This document shows, in pieces, positions 42,836 through 62,547 of a stretch of DNA of 64,000 nt (the stretch's first letter is position 1; every line of letters begins with the position of its first letter). The stretch lies in contig JARGFU010000020.1 in NCBI GenBank assembly GCA_029210625.1, positions 15,548 through 79,547 of the forward strand, written 5' to 3'. Origin of the DNA: Deltaproteobacteria bacterium (lineage in GTDB: Bacteria; Myxococcota; Myxococcia; SLRQ01). The notes beneath the pieces were generated by a model, which did no database searches, was not told the origin of the DNA, and worked only from the letters and a program-made list of their open reading frames with translations. The translations under genes and the position numbers were made by a program.

Positions 42836-43396
42836 CTAGTTGCGGAAGGGAATTCCGAGCGCGCGAAGCAGCGCTCGCCCCTCCTCGTCGTTCCGCGCGG
42901 TGGTCACGACGGTGACGTTGAGGCCACTGATCTTCTGGACCTTGTCGTAGTCGACCTCGGGGAAGATGATCTGCTCCCGCACACCGAGGGAGTAGTTGCC
43001 GTTCCCGTCGAAGGCCTTGGAGGGGACACCCCGGAAGTCGCGCACCCGCGGCAGGGCCACGGAGATCAGGCGATCGAGGAACTCCCACATCCGGTCCGCC
43101 CGCAGCGTGACGGTGCAGCCGATCTGCTGTCCCTCGCGCAGCTTGAAGTTCGCGATGGACTTCCGAGCGCGGGTGCGCACCGGCTTCTGCCCGGTGATCG
43201 CCGCCAGCTCCTGCTCGGCCGAGTCGAGGAGCTTCGGGTTGGCCAGAGCCTCGCCCATGCCCATGTTCACGACGACCTTCTGAACCCGGGGAACCTCCAT
43301 CGGGTTGGTCCAGCCGAACTCGGTCATCAGGTTGGAAACGACTTCCTCGCGGTACTTCTTCTGCAGCCGAGGCATCTGCTTCTTTTCGGTCGCCAT
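42836..43396 (-). CDS. rplE: 50S ribosomal protein L5
   Basis: 186 residues from ATG 43396 ([15 protein letters not shown]); an extension in frame to 43420 overlaps rplX and is not conserved. [29 protein letters not shown] and [20 protein letters not shown]. Binds 5S rRNA and P-site tRNA. Confidence 0.97.
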   Translation of the reverse strand: MATEKKQMPRLQKKYREEVVSNLMTEFGWTNPMEVPRVQKVVVNMGMGEALANPKLLDSAEQELAAITGQKPVRTRARKSIANFKLREGQQIGCTVTLRADRMWEFLDRLISVALPRVRDFRGVPSKAFDGNGNYSLGVREQIIFPEVDYDKVQKISGLNVTVVTTARNDEEGRALLRALGIPFRN

Positions 43397-43398
43397 GA

Positions 43399-43725
43399 TC
43401 AATCCACCTGCTCTTTGCACTTCTTGCAGATCCGGACCTTCTTGCCGTCCTTGTTCTCACCGCGGCCGAGGCGGGTAGCCTCGTTGCACTTGGGGCAGAC
43501 GACGGACAGGTTCGAGATCGCGATCGGACCCCAGGACTCGATGATTCCGCCTTCGGGGGCGGAGGCCGAGCGGCCCTTCTTCATGTGACGCTTCACGAGG
43601 CGGACGCCCTCGACCCGCGCCCGGCCCTTGTCCCGAAGGATCTCCAGGACCTTGCCGGTCTTGTTCTTGTCCGACCCGCTGAGCACCTTCACGGTGTCGC
43701 CGGTCTTGATGTGAACGGACAGCAT
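43399..43725 (-). CDS. rplX: 50S ribosomal protein L24 with zinc-ribbon tail
   Basis: 108 residues from ATG 43725 (overlaps the rplN stop by 1 bp; an in-frame GTG at 43728 is an alternative). KOW motif at the start ([19 protein letters not shown]), and C77, C80, C100 and C103 form a zinc ribbon at the end. First protein to bind the 23S 5' domain. Confidence 0.96.
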   Translation of the reverse strand: MLSVHIKTGDTVKVLSGSDKNKTGKVLEILRDKGRARVEGVRLVKRHMKKGRSASAPEGGIIESWGPIAISNLSVVCPKCNEATRLGRGENKDGKKVRICKKCKEQVD

Positions 43726-44093
43726 CACAGCACCTCCGGAGCCAGCGAGATGATCCGCATGAAGCGCTTGGCGCGCAGCTCGCGGGCCACCGGCCCAAAA
43801 ATACGAGTACCCAGGGGCTCACTGTCCTTGTTGATGAGCACCGCCGAGTTGTCGTCGAACTTGATGTAGGAACCGTCGGCGCGCCCGATCTCCTTGGCCG
43901 TACGCACGATGACGGCTCGCGCCACATCGCCCTTCTTGACCTTCGAGTTCGGCGCGGCCTCACGGACGGAGACGACGATGATGTCGCCCACCGACGCGTA
44001 CTTGCGCTTGCTGCCGCCGAGAACCTTGATGCACACGAGCTTCTTGGCACCCGAGTTATCAGCGACATCCAAAATGGTTTCTGCCTGGATCAT
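43725..44093 (-). CDS. rplN: 50S ribosomal protein L14
   Basis: 122 residues. [44 protein letters not shown] and [19 protein letters not shown]. Interface protein of the 50S, bridges with the 30S. Confidence 0.98.
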   Translation of the reverse strand: MIQAETILDVADNSGAKKLVCIKVLGGSKRKYASVGDIIVVSVREAAPNSKVKKGDVARAVIVRTAKEIGRADGSYIKFDDNSAVLINKDSEPLGTRIFGPVARELRAKRFMRIISLAPEVL

Positions 44094-44129
44094 CGTCCAC
44101 TCCTGCTCTTCAAACTGGACGCTGGTGCG

Positions 44130-44393
44130 TCAGACCTGCTGAGCCTTCTCGAGAGTCTCCACCACGCGCCAACGCTTCGTCTTCGAGAGCGGGCGGGACT
44201 CCACGATCCGGACCTTGTCGCCGACCTGGCAGCTGTTCTCGGGATCATGCGCATGGAAACGGTTCCGCCGCTGGAGGTACTTCCCGTAGATCGGGTGCTT
44301 CACCCGGCGGGTCACCTCGACGGTCACCGTCTTGTCCATGGCGTTGCTGACCACGACGCCCAGGCGAGACTTCTTCTGTCCACGCTTCTTCAT
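44130..44393 (-). CDS. rpsQ: 30S ribosomal protein S17
   Basis: 87 residues. [32 protein letters not shown] and [17 protein letters not shown]-fold 16S binder. Overlaps rpmC by 4 bp. Confidence 0.98.
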   Translation of the reverse strand: MKKRGQKKSRLGVVVSNAMDKTVTVEVTRRVKHPIYGKYLQRRNRFHAHDPENSCQVGDKVRIVESRPLSKTKRWRVVETLEKAQQV

Positions 44394-44584
44394 GACTCAC
44401 TTCCCTTTTCACGACGCACGGTCTTCACCCGGGCGATGTCGCGCCGGAGCGACCGGAGCTCGGCCGTCGAGTCCAGCACGGCGGTGCTGTGACGGACCTT
44501 GAGATCGAAGAGCTTGCGGCGCAGCTCGGACTCGCGCGTGGCGAGCTCTTCGACGCTGAGATCTCTGAGTTCGACGGTCTTCAT
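44390..44584 (-). CDS. rpmC: 50S ribosomal protein L29
   Basis: 64 residues, two-helix protein ([35 protein letters not shown]). Near the tunnel exit, part of the SRP/trigger-factor site. Abuts rplP exactly. Confidence 0.97.
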   Translation of the reverse strand: MKTVELRDLSVEELATRESELRRKLFDLKVRHSTAVLDSTAELRSLRRDIARVKTVRREKGSES

Positions 44585-45004
<420 letters not shown>

Positions 45005-45039
45005 TGTTCTCTCCTGCTACTGACGCGAGGCCGAACGGC

Positions 45040-45708
45040 CTAGGCGCGCGCGCGGGGCTGCGGCGCGGGCGCGATCGCACCCTTGGGCAGCACCTCGCCC
45101 TTGAAGATCCAGACCTTCACCCCGATGCGACCCTGCTTGGTCTTCGCCTCGGTGAAGCCATACTCGATGTCCGCCCGCAGGGTGTGCAGGGGCACCCGCC
45201 CCTCGCGGTACCACTCGTAGCGGCCCATGTCGGAGCCACCCAGGCGACCCGAGCACGCGATCCGGACGCCCTTGGCGCCGAACTTGGTGCAGGTGCCGAG
45301 GGCCTTCTTCATGGCCCGGCGGAACGCGATGCGCCGCTCGAGCTGCGTCGCGATGTTCTCGGCCACCAGCTGCGCATCGACCTCGGCCTTACGGACCTCG
45401 ATGATGTTCAGGTAGACCTCGCTCTCGGTCAGGCCCTGCAGCTCCTTCTTGACCTGCTCGACGCCCGCGCCCCGCTTGCCGATGACGATGCCCGGCCGAG
45501 CGGTGTGCACGTTGACCTTCACCTTGTTGGCGGCCCGCTCGATGTCGACCCGGGAGATACCCGCGTGACCGAGAGACTTCCGCACGTGATCCCGGATCTT
45601 CAGATCCTCGTGGAGCCACTTGGCGTAGTTCTTCTCCTCGTACCAGCGAGACGACCAGGTGCGGATCACGCCGAGGCGGAACCCCATCGGATGTACTTTC
45701 TGACCCAT
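45040..45708 (-). CDS. rpsC: 30S ribosomal protein S3
   Basis: 222 residues. [22 protein letters not shown] domain with [16 protein letters not shown], and a C-terminal [20 protein letters not shown]. mRNA-entry helicase ring protein. Confidence 0.98.
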   Translation of the reverse strand: MGQKVHPMGFRLGVIRTWSSRWYEEKNYAKWLHEDLKIRDHVRKSLGHAGISRVDIERAANKVKVNVHTARPGIVIGKRGAGVEQVKKELQGLTESEVYLNIIEVRKAEVDAQLVAENIATQLERRIAFRRAMKKALGTCTKFGAKGVRIACSGRLGGSDMGRYEWYREGRVPLHTLRADIEYGFTEAKTKQGRIGVKVWIFKGEVLPKGAIAPAPQPRARA

Positions 45709-45727
45709 TCGAAAATCCTCTTTTGGG

Positions 45728-46069
45728 CTAGCGAGCCTGGTCGTCGACGACGACGGTCACGTGGCTGCTGCGCTTCGAAATCCAGTAAGCCCGGCCCATG
45801 GCCCGAGGCATGATCTTCCAGGCGATGGGACCACCGTCGACGGCGATCTTGCTGATCACCAGGCGATCCACGTCGACGTTCGGGTCGGCCTGAGTCGCGT
45901 TGGCCACGGCGCTCTGGATGAGCTTCGCGACCGGCTTGGCGGCCCGCTTCTGGCTGAACTGAAGCTCGGAGAGCGCGGCGCCGACCGGCTTGCCCCGGAC
46001 CATGTCGGCCAGGAGACGCACCTTCCGGGGGGCCATGCGCAGGTTCCGCAGTTTCGCTGTGGCTTGCAT
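45728..46069 (-). CDS. rplV: 50S ribosomal protein L22
   Basis: 113 residues. [32 protein letters not shown] and [20 protein letters not shown]. Its loop lines the exit tunnel. Between rpsC and rpsS. Confidence 0.98.
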   Translation of the reverse strand: MQATAKLRNLRMAPRKVRLLADMVRGKPVGAALSELQFSQKRAAKPVAKLIQSAVANATQADPNVDVDRLVISKIAVDGGPIAWKIMPRAMGRAYWISKRSSHVTVVVDDQAR

Positions 46070-46080
46070 CGGCGATTCTC

Positions 46081-46356
46081 CTACTTCTTCGCCTTTCGGT
46101 CGGCCGCGTGGCCACCGAAGGTACGGGTGGGGGCGAACTCGCCGAGCTTGTGGCCGACCATGTTCTCCGTGACGAACACGGGGATGAACTTGCGGCCGTT
46201 GTGGACCGCGAAGGTGTGACCCACGAACTCGGGCAAGACGGTCGAACGACGAGACCAGGTCTTCACGACCTTCTTCTCGTTCGACTTGTTGAGCGTCTCG
46301 ACCTTCTTCACCAGATGGTCGTCGACGAAGGGGCCCTTCTTGATTGAACGCGCCAT
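46081..46356 (-). CDS. rpsS: 30S ribosomal protein S19
   Basis: 91 residues. [40 protein letters not shown] and [19 protein letters not shown]. Head protein with S13. Confidence 0.98.
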   Translation of the reverse strand: MARSIKKGPFVDDHLVKKVETLNKSNEKKVVKTWSRRSTVLPEFVGHTFAVHNGRKFIPVFVTENMVGHKLGEFAPTRTFGGHAADRKAKK

Positions 46357-46374
46357 AATAATTCCTCCCGCGAC

Positions 46375-47205
46375 CTACTTCTTGCCGCGGCGCTTGACGA
46401 TGTACTTGCCGGTCCGCTTGTTCCGACGAGTCTTGTAACCCTTGGTCGGCATACCCCAGGGGGACACGGGATGGGGGTTGCCCTGCCCGGCCCGACCCTC
46501 ACCACCACCGTGGGGGTGATCGACGGGGTTCATCACGCAACCGCGGACGTGGGGACGACGGCCGCTCCAGCGAGTCCGGCCGGCCTTACCGATCCGCACC
46601 AGGTTGTGGAGCGGATTGGAGAGCTGACCGATGCTGGCCCGGCAGGTGAGGAGCACCCGGCGAACCTCGTGAGAGGGCAGGCGCACCATGGCGTAGCTGC
46701 CCTCCTTGGCGAGGAGCTGGGCGACGCCGCCGGCGGTCCGGACGATCTGACCGCCCTTGCCCGGCTTGAGCTCGATGTTGTGGATCTGGGTGCCCAGGGG
46801 GATGTTCCGCAGGGGCAGGCAGTTCCCGGGCTTCACGTCCGCGCGATCGGCCGAGAGGACGGCCTGACCGACCTCGAGGCCCACCGGAGCGAGCATGTAG
46901 CGCTTCTCGCCGTCGGCGTAGACGACGAGGGCGATCCGGGTCGAGCGGTTCGGATCGTACTCGATCGTCGCGACCCGCCCGGGGACATCGAGCTTGTTCC
47001 GCTTGAAGTCGATGATCCGGTAGCGCTGCTTGTGGCCGCCACCGCGGTGACGGGTGGTGATCCGGCCCCGCTGGTTGCGGCCGGCCTTGCGCTTCTTGGC
47101 AACGGTGAGGCTCTTCTCCGGCTTGTCCCCCGAGAGGGTGGAGAAGTCCTGACTGGTCATCAGGCGACGCCCCGGCGTCCTCGGCTTGTACTTTTTCAGT
47201 GCCAT
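46375..47205 (-). CDS. rplB: 50S ribosomal protein L2
   Basis: 276 residues. [20 protein letters not shown] start, [17 protein letters not shown], and the C-terminal [13 protein letters not shown] loop with the conserved His near the peptidyl transferase centre. Confidence 0.99.
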   Translation of the reverse strand: MALKKYKPRTPGRRLMTSQDFSTLSGDKPEKSLTVAKKRKAGRNQRGRITTRHRGGGHKQRYRIIDFKRNKLDVPGRVATIEYDPNRSTRIALVVYADGEKRYMLAPVGLEVGQAVLSADRADVKPGNCLPLRNIPLGTQIHNIELKPGKGGQIVRTAGGVAQLLAKEGSYAMVRLPSHEVRRVLLTCRASIGQLSNPLHNLVRIGKAGRTRWSGRRPHVRGCVMNPVDHPHGGGEGRAGQGNPHPVSPWGMPTKGYKTRRNKRTGKYIVKRRGKK

Positions 47206-47229
47206 GACTAGCTCCTTGAAACCCCTGGC

Positions 47230-47532
47230 CTAGGCCGGGGTGCCGCCCTCGATGAGATCGATCTCGTCGCCCTCACGCAGCGTGACGATGGCCTTCTTCC
47301 AGGTGGCCCGCTGACCGAAGTGGAAACCCATCCGCTTCGGCTTGCCGCGCACCACCAGAGTACGAACGCCGGTCACCTTCACATCGAAGAGCTTCTCGAT
47401 GGCGTCCTTGATCTGGATCTTGTTGGCCCGGCGGTCGACCTCGAACGCGTAGGCGTTCTCGGTCTCGCGCTGGAGGTCGTGCTTCTCGGTGAGAAGCGGA
47501 CGCTTCACGATCTGGTAGGTGTCGAGCCTCAC
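47230..47532 (-). CDS. rplW: 50S ribosomal protein L23
   Basis: 100 residues. [33 protein letters not shown] and [20 protein letters not shown]. Tunnel-exit docking protein. Overlaps rplD by 4 bp. Confidence 0.98.
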   Translation of the reverse strand: MRLDTYQIVKRPLLTEKHDLQRETENAYAFEVDRRANKIQIKDAIEKLFDVKVTGVRTLVVRGKPKRMGFHFGQRATWKKAIVTLREGDEIDLIEGGTPA

Positions 47533-48149
47533 TGGAGTGCCTCCTCGATCGCCTTCGCCGAAGCGGTGGTCAGGACCAGGGCCTCGTGCCGCAGGATGTC
47601 GCGGACGTTCATGCCCTCGGGGGGCAGGACCTGGAAGGAGGAGAGGTTCCGCACCGACTTCTGCAGGTTGTCGTTCTCTCGCCCCTCGACGATGAGCGCC
47701 TTGCGAAGGCCCAGGCCGCCGAGCATCTGCGCCGCGCTCTTGGTCTTGATCGCCTCGAGCTCGAGGTTGTCGATGATGAAGAGCATCCCCTCCTTGGCGC
47801 GGAGAGAGACCGCGGAGCGGAGGGCGCCCTTACGCACCTTCTTCGGCAGGGCATAGCCGTAGCCGTGAGGCTTCGGCCGCATGGCCCGGCCGCCACCGAC
47901 CCACTGGGAGGCGCGGGTCGAACCCTGACGGGCGCGGCCGGTCCCCTTCTGGCGGTAGGGCTTGGCGCCGCCGCCGCTCACCTTGGAGCGGTTCTTCACG
48001 GAATGCGTCCCCTGCCGGGCCTTGGCGTGCTGCCACTTGATCACCTCGTAGAAGAGGTTCTCGTTCACCCGGGCGGCGAAGACGGCGTCATCCAGCTCGA
48101 TGGTGGACACCTTCTTACCGGACTGGTCTTTCACGTCGAACGTTGCCAT
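47529..48149 (-). CDS. rplD: 50S ribosomal protein L4
   Basis: 206 residues. Family marks [38 protein letters not shown] and [11 protein letters not shown]-type block. Tunnel constriction protein; in E. coli it represses the S10 operon. It starts only 18 bp after rpsJ, so rplC (L3), which normally lies here, is missing. Confidence 0.98.
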   Translation of the reverse strand: MATFDVKDQSGKKVSTIELDDAVFAARVNENLFYEVIKWQHAKARQGTHSVKNRSKVSGGGAKPYRQKGTGRARQGSTRASQWVGGGRAMRPKPHGYGYALPKKVRKGALRSAVSLRAKEGMLFIIDNLELEAIKTKSAAQMLGGLGLRKALIVEGRENDNLQKSVRNLSSFQVLPPEGMNVRDILRHEALVLTTASAKAIEEALQ

Positions 48150-48167
48150 CGCTGTGTACCTCGCTCG

Positions 48168-48470
48168 CTACTTGATCTCGACGTCGACGCCCGCGGCCAG
48201 GTCCAGCTTCATCAACGCGTCGAGCGTCTGCTGGGTAGGCTCATGGATGTCGAGGAGCCGCTTGTGAGTCCGGATCTCGAACTGTTCACGACTCTTCTTG
48301 TCGATGTGAGGAGACCGAAGAACGGTCCAGCGGTTGATCTTGGTCGGCAGGGGGATGGGACCAGCCACCCTCGCTCCCGTCTTCTTGGCCGTCTCTGCGA
48401 TCTCGCCGGCCGACTGGTCGAGCAGCTTGTGATCGTAGGCCTTGAGCCGAATTCGAATCTTCTGTGCCAT
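48168..48470 (-). CDS. rpsJ: 30S ribosomal protein S10
   Basis: 100 residues. [40 protein letters not shown] and RTHKRLLDI. Head protein, also the Nus-antitermination factor NusE. Follows tuf by 49 bp and precedes rplD. Confidence 0.98.
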   Translation of the reverse strand: MAQKIRIRLKAYDHKLLDQSAGEIAETAKKTGARVAGPIPLPTKINRWTVLRSPHIDKKSREQFEIRTHKRLLDIHEPTQQTLDALMKLDLAAGVDVEIK

Positions 48471-48519
48471 CAGCTAAACCCCGACTTCAGGGATGATTGA
48501 GTGAAGCGAAACCTTCGCC

Positions 48520-49710
48520 CTACTCGAGGATCTCGGTCACCACACCGGCGCCGACCGTCCGACCGCCCTCGCGAATCGCGAAGCGGAGTTCCTTCTCCAT
48601 CGCGATCGGCGTGATCAGCTGGACGTCCATCTGGACGTTGTCGCCCGGCATGACCATCTCGGTGCCCTCGGGGAGGGTCACCATGCCGGTCACGTCCGTG
48701 GTGCGGAAGTAGAACTGCGGACGATAGCCGTTGAAGAAGGGAGTGTGACGACCACCCTCCTCCTTCGCCAGCACGTAGACCTTGGCCTTGAACTTCGTGT
48801 GCGGGGTGATGGAGCCGGGCTTGGCCAGCACCTGGCCACGCTCGACCTCGTCCCGCTTCACGCCACGCAGCAGCGCGCCGATGTTGTCGCCCGCCTGGCC
48901 CTCGTCGAGGAGCTTGCGGAACATCTCGACGCCGGTGCAGGTCGTCTTGCTGGTCTCCTTGATGCCGACGATCTCGATCTCGTCGCCGACGTGGATCGCG
49001 CCACGCTCGATACGGCCGGTCACGACCGTGCCGCGGCCCGAGATGGAGAAGACGTCCTCGATGGGCATCAGGAAGGGCTTGTCGACGTCGCGCTCGGGGG
49101 TCGGCACGTAGGTGTCGACGGCCTCCATCAGCGCGTCGATCGAGCCGGAGGCGATCTCGCTGTCCTCGCCGTCGAGGGCCTTGAGGGCCGAGCCGCGCAC
49201 GATCGGGATGTCGTCGCCCGGGAACTCGTAGTTGGAGAGCAGCTCGCGGACCTCGAGCTCGACGAGGTCGAGGAGCTCGGGATCGTCGACCATGTCGACC
49301 TTGTTCATGTAGACCACGATCCGAGGCACGCCGACCTGACGGGCCAGCAGGATGTGCTCACGGGTCTGGGGCATCGGGCCGTCGGCCGCGGACACGACCA
49401 GGATCGCGCCGTCCATCTGCGCGGCGCCGGTGATCATGTTCTTCACGTAGTCGGCGTGCCCCGGGCAGTCGACGTGCGCGTAGTGCCGCGACTCGGTCTG
49501 GTACTCGACGTGGGCGGTGGCGATGGTGATGCCGCGCGCCTTCTCCTCGGGAGCCTTGTCGATCTGATCGAAGGCGGTGAACTCGGCGCCGCCCTTGGTC
49601 GCCAGCACCTTGGTGATCGCGGCGGTCAGGGTGGTCTTGCCGTGATCCACGTGACCGATCGTTCCGATGTTCACGTGCGGCTTGTTGCGCTCGAACTTCT
49701 GCTTGGCCAT
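48520..49710 (-). CDS. tuf: Elongation factor Tu
   Basis: 396 residues from ATG 49710 ([19 protein letters not shown]). G1 GHVDHGKT, G3 DCPGHADY, G4 NKVD, followed by domains 2 and 3. Carries aminoacyl-tRNA to the ribosome. A frame extension upstream to 49788 is not EF-Tu. Only one tuf in the window. Confidence 0.99.
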   Translation of the reverse strand: MAKQKFERNKPHVNIGTIGHVDHGKTTLTAAITKVLATKGGAEFTAFDQIDKAPEEKARGITIATAHVEYQTESRHYAHVDCPGHADYVKNMITGAAQMDGAILVVSAADGPMPQTREHILLARQVGVPRIVVYMNKVDMVDDPELLDLVELEVRELLSNYEFPGDDIPIVRGSALKALDGEDSEIASGSIDALMEAVDTYVPTPERDVDKPFLMPIEDVFSISGRGTVVTGRIERGAIHVGDEIEIVGIKETSKTTCTGVEMFRKLLDEGQAGDNIGALLRGVKRDEVERGQVLAKPGSITPHTKFKAKVYVLAKEEGGRHTPFFNGYRPQFYFRTTDVTGMVTLPEGTEMVMPGDNVQMDVQLITPIAMEKELRFAIREGGRTVGAGVVTEILE

Positions 49711-49750
49711 CTCTCTCTCCTGAATGGGAACCGCGCGAAAGGGCGGACCT

Positions 49751-51832
49751 TTAGCCTGTCCCGCGGACTCGCGCAATGATCTCGTCACTCACGCTCTTGG
49801 GGACTTCTTCGTAGTGGTCGAACTGCATGGTGTAGGTGGCCCGCCCCTGGGTGGTGGACCGCAGGTCGGTGGCGTACCCGAACATGGCCGCCAGGGGCAC
49901 CATGGCCCGGATCACCTGGACGGAACCCCGGGGATCCATGCCCTGGATCCGGCCCCGCCGGGAGTTGATGTCGCCGATGACGTCGCCCATGAACTCCTCG
50001 GGGGTGACGACCTCGGTGGCCATCACGGGCTCGAGGAGCACCGGGCGGGCCTTCTGGGTGCCGGCCTTGAAACCCATGGATCCCGCGACCTTGAAGGCCA
50101 TCTCGGAGGAGTCCACGTCGTGGTAGCTGCCGTCGTAGAGCTCGACCTCGACGTCGACCATGGGGTAGCCCGCGAGGGGGCCGGCCTGCAGGGCCTCTTC
50201 GACGCCCTTCTTGACCGCCGGGATGTACTCCTTGGGGACCACGCCGCCGACGATGCCGTTGACGAACTCGAAGCCCTCGCCGGGCTGGCGGGGCCGGAGG
50301 CGGAGCCGGACGTGCCCGTACTGGCCCCGGCCGCCGGACTGGCGGACGAAGCGGCCCTCGGACTCGACCTCGCGGGTGATCGTCTCGCGGTAGGCCACCT
50401 GGGGCTTACCCACGTTGGCGCCGACCTTGAACTCGCGCTGGAGGCGGTCGACGATGATCTCGAGGTGGAGCTCGCCCATGCCGGCGATCAGGGTCTGGCC
50501 GGTCTCCTCGTCCGTGCGGACGCGGAAGGAGGGATCCTCGACGGCCAGCTTCTGCAGGGCGACGCCGAGCTTCTCCTGGTCGGCCTTGGTCTTCGGCTCG
50601 ATCGCGATGTCGATGACCGGATCCGGGAACTCCATCTTCTCGAGGACGACCGGGTCGTTGGCCAGCGAGAGGGTGTCGCCAGTGGTGGTGCCCCGGAGGC
50701 CCACGGCGGCGACGATGTCGCCGGCGTAGCACTGATCGAGGTCTTCCCGCTTGTTGGCGTGCATGCGCAGGAGGCGCCCGAGGCGCTCCTTGCGGCCCTT
50801 CACGGAGTTGTACACGTGGCTGCCGGCCTCGAGCGTGCCCGAGTAGACCCGCAGGAAGGTCAGCTGACCGACGTAGGGGTCGGTCATGATCTTGAACGCC
50901 AGCGCCGCGAAGGGGGCGTCGTCGTCGGCGGGCCGCTCGACCTCCTCGCCCTTCTCGTTCAGGCCCCGGATGGCGGGGACCTCGACCGGCGAGGGGAGGT
51001 ACTCCACGACGGCGTCGAGGAGGGGCTGCACGCCCTTGTTCTTGAAGGCGGTGCCGCAGAGGACCGGCACGATCTTGATGGCCACGGTGGCCTTGTGGAG
51101 CGCCTTCTTGATCTGCGCCGTGTCGAGCTCCTTGCCCTCGAGGTAGTCCTCGAGGAGGTGATCGTCGAACTCGGCGACCGACTCGAGGAGCCGCTCACGG
51201 CCCATGTCGGCCTCGTCCTGGAGGTCCGCCGGGATGTCCTCGACGTGGTACTTCGCCCCGAGGGACTCGTCGTCGAAGAGGACGGCCTTCATCTCCACGA
51301 GGTCGATGTGGCCCCGGTACTTGTCCTCGGACCCGATCGGCAGCTGGATCGGCACCGGGTGAGCGTCGAGGCGCTTCTCGATCTCGGAGACGACCCGATC
51401 GAACTCGGCGCCGATGCGGTCCATCTTGTTGACGAAGGCGATCCGCGGAACCTTGTACCGGTCGGCCTGGCGCCAGACGGTCTCGGACTGGGGCTCCACG
51501 CCGCCGACGGCGCAGAAGACGGCCACGGCACCATCGAGGATCTTCAGGGAGCGCTCCACCTCGATGGTGAAGTCGACGTGCCCCGGGGTGTCGATGATGT
51601 TGATCCGGTGGTCTTTCCAGAAGCAGGTGGTCGCAGCGGAGGTGATCGTGATGCCACGCTCCTGCTCCTGCTCCATCCAGTCCATGGTGGCCGTGCCCTC
51701 ATGGACCTCACCGATCTTATGCGAGACGCCGGTGTAGTACAGGATACGCTCAGTCGTCGTCGTCTTCCCGGCATCGATGTGGGCCATGATGCCGATGTTG
51801 CGAACTCTCTGGAGTGGGTACAGGCGGGGCAC
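49751..51832 (-). CDS. fusA: Elongation factor G
   Basis: 693 residues. G1 [16 protein letters not shown]3 DTPGHVDF and G4 NKMDR. Domains II-V follow with [14 protein letters not shown]-type block in domain IV and the [16 protein letters not shown] end. Translocase. 40 bp before tuf. Confidence 0.99.
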   Translation of the reverse strand: MPRLYPLQRVRNIGIMAHIDAGKTTTTERILYYTGVSHKIGEVHEGTATMDWMEQEQERGITITSAATTCFWKDHRINIIDTPGHVDFTIEVERSLKILDGAVAVFCAVGGVEPQSETVWRQADRYKVPRIAFVNKMDRIGAEFDRVVSEIEKRLDAHPVPIQLPIGSEDKYRGHIDLVEMKAVLFDDESLGAKYHVEDIPADLQDEADMGRERLLESVAEFDDHLLEDYLEGKELDTAQIKKALHKATVAIKIVPVLCGTAFKNKGVQPLLDAVVEYLPSPVEVPAIRGLNEKGEEVERPADDDAPFAALAFKIMTDPYVGQLTFLRVYSGTLEAGSHVYNSVKGRKERLGRLLRMHANKREDLDQCYAGDIVAAVGLRGTTTGDTLSLANDPVVLEKMEFPDPVIDIAIEPKTKADQEKLGVALQKLAVEDPSFRVRTDEETGQTLIAGMGELHLEIIVDRLQREFKVGANVGKPQVAYRETITREVESEGRFVRQSGGRGQYGHVRLRLRPRQPGEGFEFVNGIVGGVVPKEYIPAVKKGVEEALQAGPLAGYPMVDVEVELYDGSYHDVDSSEMAFKVAGSMGFKAGTQKARPVLLEPVMATEVVTPEEFMGDVIGDINSRRGRIQGMDPRGSVQVIRAMVPLAAMFGYATDLRSTTQGRATYTMQFDHYEEVPKSVSDEIIARVRGTG

Positions 51833-51932
51833 GACGGATTTCCTCGGAAGAGACGGTGGGCTGCTCGCCTTCGACCCCGCACGCGGGGCCTCGGCTGCAG
51901 GCCGAGAGCGACATCCTGTTGTTAGAGAACGG

Positions 51933-51950
51933 CGTCTCCGGAAGGAGACG
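51933..51950 (-). other. Hairpin in the rpsG-fusA gap
   Basis: Perfect 7-bp stem cgtctcc/ggagacg with a 4-base loop in the 159-bp gap between rpsG and fusA. No T-run after it. May be a translational or processing signal. Confidence 0.3.
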
Positions 51951-51991
51951 TTGGGCCAGCAGGGGCCCTTGATACGACTTCGACTCCTTGG

Positions 51992-52465
<474 letters not shown>

Positions 52466-52476
52466 TTACTCCGAAC

Positions 52477-52848
52477 CTAGTTGGGCTTCTTCGCGCCGTA
52501 CTTCGACCGGCCCTGGCGGCGATCCTGGACGCCGACCGCGTCGAGGGTGCCGCGAACGATGTGGTAGCGGACGCCGGGGAGATCCTTCACACGACCGCCA
52601 CGGATGAGCACCACGGAGTGCTCCTGGAGGTTGTGGCCCTCACCCGGGATGTAGGAGGTGACCTCGATGCCGGTGGTCAGCCGAACACGAGCCACCTTCC
52701 GGAGGGCCGAGTTGGGCTTCTTGGGGGTGGTGGTGACCACGCGGGTGCACACGCCACGCTTCTGCGGGCACTTCTGGAGCGCCGGAGCCTTCTCCTTGGC
52801 CTTCAGGCGGCTGCGGCCCTTGCGAATGAGCTGTTCGATCGTAGGCAT
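52477..52848 (-). CDS. rpsL: 30S ribosomal protein S12
   Basis: 123 residues from ATG 52848. Decoding-centre protein. [20 protein letters not shown] shows the wild-type streptomycin-sensitive lysine, and [13 protein letters not shown] holds the Asp that is methylthiolated in many bacteria. First gene after the str promoter. Confidence 0.98.
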   Translation of the reverse strand: MPTIEQLIRKGRSRLKAKEKAPALQKCPQKRGVCTRVVTTTPKKPNSALRKVARVRLTTGIEVTSYIPGEGHNLQEHSVVLIRGGRVKDLPGVRYHIVRGTLDAVGVQDRRQGRSKYGAKKPN

Positions 52849-52866
52849 CGTTTCAGTCCACATCCC

Positions 52867-52887
52867 GTCCGAGGGCGAACCTCGGAC
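52867..52887 (-). other. Leader hairpin of the str operon
   Basis: gtccgag/ctcggac, perfect 7-bp stem with 7-base loop, 19 bp before ATG of rpsL and downstream of the attenuator. Could hold ribosome-access signals. Confidence 0.4.
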
Positions 52888-52890
52888 AGC

Positions 52891-52932
52891 AAAAAAGAGG
52901 AAATCGTTCTGGCTTGTGGGCCGGACGATTTC
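52891..52932 (-). terminator. Apparent intrinsic attenuator in the rpsL leader
   Basis: On the minus strand gaaatcgt (52932-52925) pairs perfectly with acgatttc (52907-52900), and after ctc come six T (52896-52891). A small ggc/gcc stem can form inside the loop. It lies between the promoter and rpsL, so RNA polymerase could stop about 60 nt into the leader. Confidence 0.65.
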
Positions 52933-52957
52933 GGGTACCGATCCAAAAAGGAGCGGC

Positions 52958-52987
52958 TATTTAGCTGATCCAACTTCAGAGTGTCAA
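52958..52987 (-). promoter_or_regulatory. Promoter of the rpsL-rpsG-fusA-tuf gene group
   Basis: Minus strand TTGACA (52987-52982), 18-bp spacer, TAAATA (52963-52958). The expected start lies about 100 nt before rpsL ATG 52848. Confidence 0.7.
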
Positions 52988-52996
52988 GCGAAACTA

Positions 52997-53030
52997 CCGG
53001 GGCCGCCCTCGAGAAAAAAGGCGACCCCGG
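52997..53030 (-). other. 11-bp stem hairpin between rpoC and the str promoter
   Basis: ccggggtcgcc pairs with ggcggccccgg with one G-U; the 12-base loop contains six T. Just upstream of the str promoter. It may help end the rpoC transcript, although the T-run is in the loop. Confidence 0.45.
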
Positions 53031-53032
53031 AA

Positions 53033-53060
53033 GAACACCTGAAAAACAGTTCAGGCCTTC
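53033..53060 (-). terminator. Possible rpoC terminator hairpin
   Basis: On the minus strand ggaag-g-cctgaa...ttcagg-tgtt-cttcc forms a two-part stem immediately after the rpoC stop, followed by GC then six T further on. Weaker than a textbook terminator. Confidence 0.35.
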
Positions 53061-53061
53061 C

Positions 53062-57201
<4,140 letters not shown>

Positions 57202-57253
57202 TGCGAGCCTCGGTTCTTCTTTTTAGAAAGAGAGGAAAGTCGTCGGGACGCCA

Positions 57254-61444
<4,191 letters not shown>

Positions 61445-61503
61445 GACCGGGGCCTCTTCCGTAATGAGGGAGGGGGGCGGCTACTACAAAAGACGGACGG
61501 GAC

Positions 61504-61533
61504 GGCTGGCCCACCCCGGAGGGTGGACCGGCC
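61504..61533 (-). other. Hairpin between rplL and rpoB (possible attenuator)
   Basis: ggccggtccaccc and gggtgggccagcc pair over 13 positions with two G-U pairs and loop tccg, followed by a mixed tail ending in four T. Position equals that of the partial terminator/processing site known between rplL and rpoB in E. coli. Confidence 0.45.
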
Positions 61534-61554
61534 GCCCGAATCCGCAAATCGGTG

Positions 61555-61926
61555 CTACTTGATCTCGACAGCGGCGCCGGCCGCCTCGATCTTCTTCTTG
61601 ACGTCCTCGGCCTCCTCCTTGCTCACGCCCTCCTTGATGGGGGCGGGAGCGGACTCGACGAGGTCCTTGGCCTCCTTGAGGCCCAGTCCGGTCAGCGCGC
61701 GCACCTCCTTGATCACGTTGATCTTCTTGGCGCCCGCGTCCTTCAGGATGACGTCGAACTCGGTCTGCTCCTCGGCGGCCTCGGCGGGGCCAGCGGCGGC
61801 GGCCGCGATGGCCACGGGAGCCGCGGCGGAGACGCCCCACTTCTCCTCGAGAAGCTTCACCAGCTCGGCGGCCTCCATGACCGTGAGCTCAGACAGGTTG
61901 TCCGCGATAGCGTTGAGATCTGCCAC
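61555..61926 (-). CDS. rplL: 50S ribosomal protein L7/L12
   Basis: 123 residues. Dimerisation domain [20 protein letters not shown], Ala-rich hinge near 35-55, factor-binding C-domain ([20 protein letters not shown]-type block and [17 protein letters not shown]). Stalk protein of the large subunit. Confidence 0.98.
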   Translation of the reverse strand: MADLNAIADNLSELTVMEAAELVKLLEEKWGVSAAAPVAIAAAAAGPAEAAEEQTEFDVILKDAGAKKINVIKEVRALTGLGLKEAKDLVESAPAPIKEGVSKEEAEDVKKKIEAAGAAVEIK

Positions 61927-62019
61927 TTCGATACTCCTTCTTGAATTTTGCCGTGCTCATCGACTCTGCGAGGGCGCGGCGTATGACTTGCTTGAAAAGG
62001 TTGGTCGAAGGGGGCCTGT

Positions 62020-62547
62020 TCAGGCCTCCTCCTTCTCGGTCTTTGCCTTGATCACCTGAGCGATCTGCTGCCCAGGCGTGTTGAGCAGACGAACCAGCGT
62101 CGTCGCCGGCGTGTTGAACAGCGCGAGAAGCTGACTGCGCAGCTCGGGGAGCCCTGGCATCTTCGCCAGCGCCTCGACCTGTGCGGCATCGATCCTCTTG
62201 CCCTGCACCACACCGCCACGGACGTCGATCTTGTCCTTGTTGGCCTTTTCCTTGAGGAACTCGTGGACGATCTTGGCCGGGGCAACGACGTCGTCGTAGC
62301 CGAACACCATGGCGGTCGGACCGACGAAGTGATCTACGATCTCCTCGGCGGGCGTGCCCTTGGCGGCCAGACGGGCGAGCGTGTTCTTGACCACCCGGTA
62401 CTCGACGCCGCTGTCACGGAACTGCTTGCGCAGCGCAGTGATGGTGTCGACGTCGATGCGGGTGAATCCAACGGCCAGCATAGCCTCTGCAGAAGCGAAC
62501 TTCTGGTTCAGCTCGGCGACCATCTGCTCTTTGACGTGTCTCTCCAT
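62020..62547 (-). CDS. rplJ: 50S ribosomal protein L10
   Basis: 175 residues. VGFTRIDVDTITALRKQFRD, EYRVVKNTLARLA and C-terminal L7/L12-binding helix. Together with L7/L12 it forms the stalk and in many bacteria represses its own mRNA through a leader. Very strong ribosome-binding site. Confidence 0.97.
   Translation of the reverse strand: MERHVKEQMVAELNQKFASAEAMLAVGFTRIDVDTITALRKQFRDSGVEYRVVKNTLARLAAKGTPAEEIVDHFVGPTAMVFGYDDVVAPAKIVHEFLKEKANKDKIDVRGGVVQGKRIDAAQVEALAKMPGLPELRSQLLALFNTPATTLVRLLNTPGQQIAQVIKAKTEKEEA

Noticed and set aside
48150-48167. Hidden or frameshifted rplC
   Set aside because: Only 18 bp are available and both neighbours are full length; L3 needs about 620 bp.
51833-51991. 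Small gene or tRNA in the rpsG-fusA gap
   Set aside because: No cloverleaf, no start with ribosome-binding site, only short hairpins.
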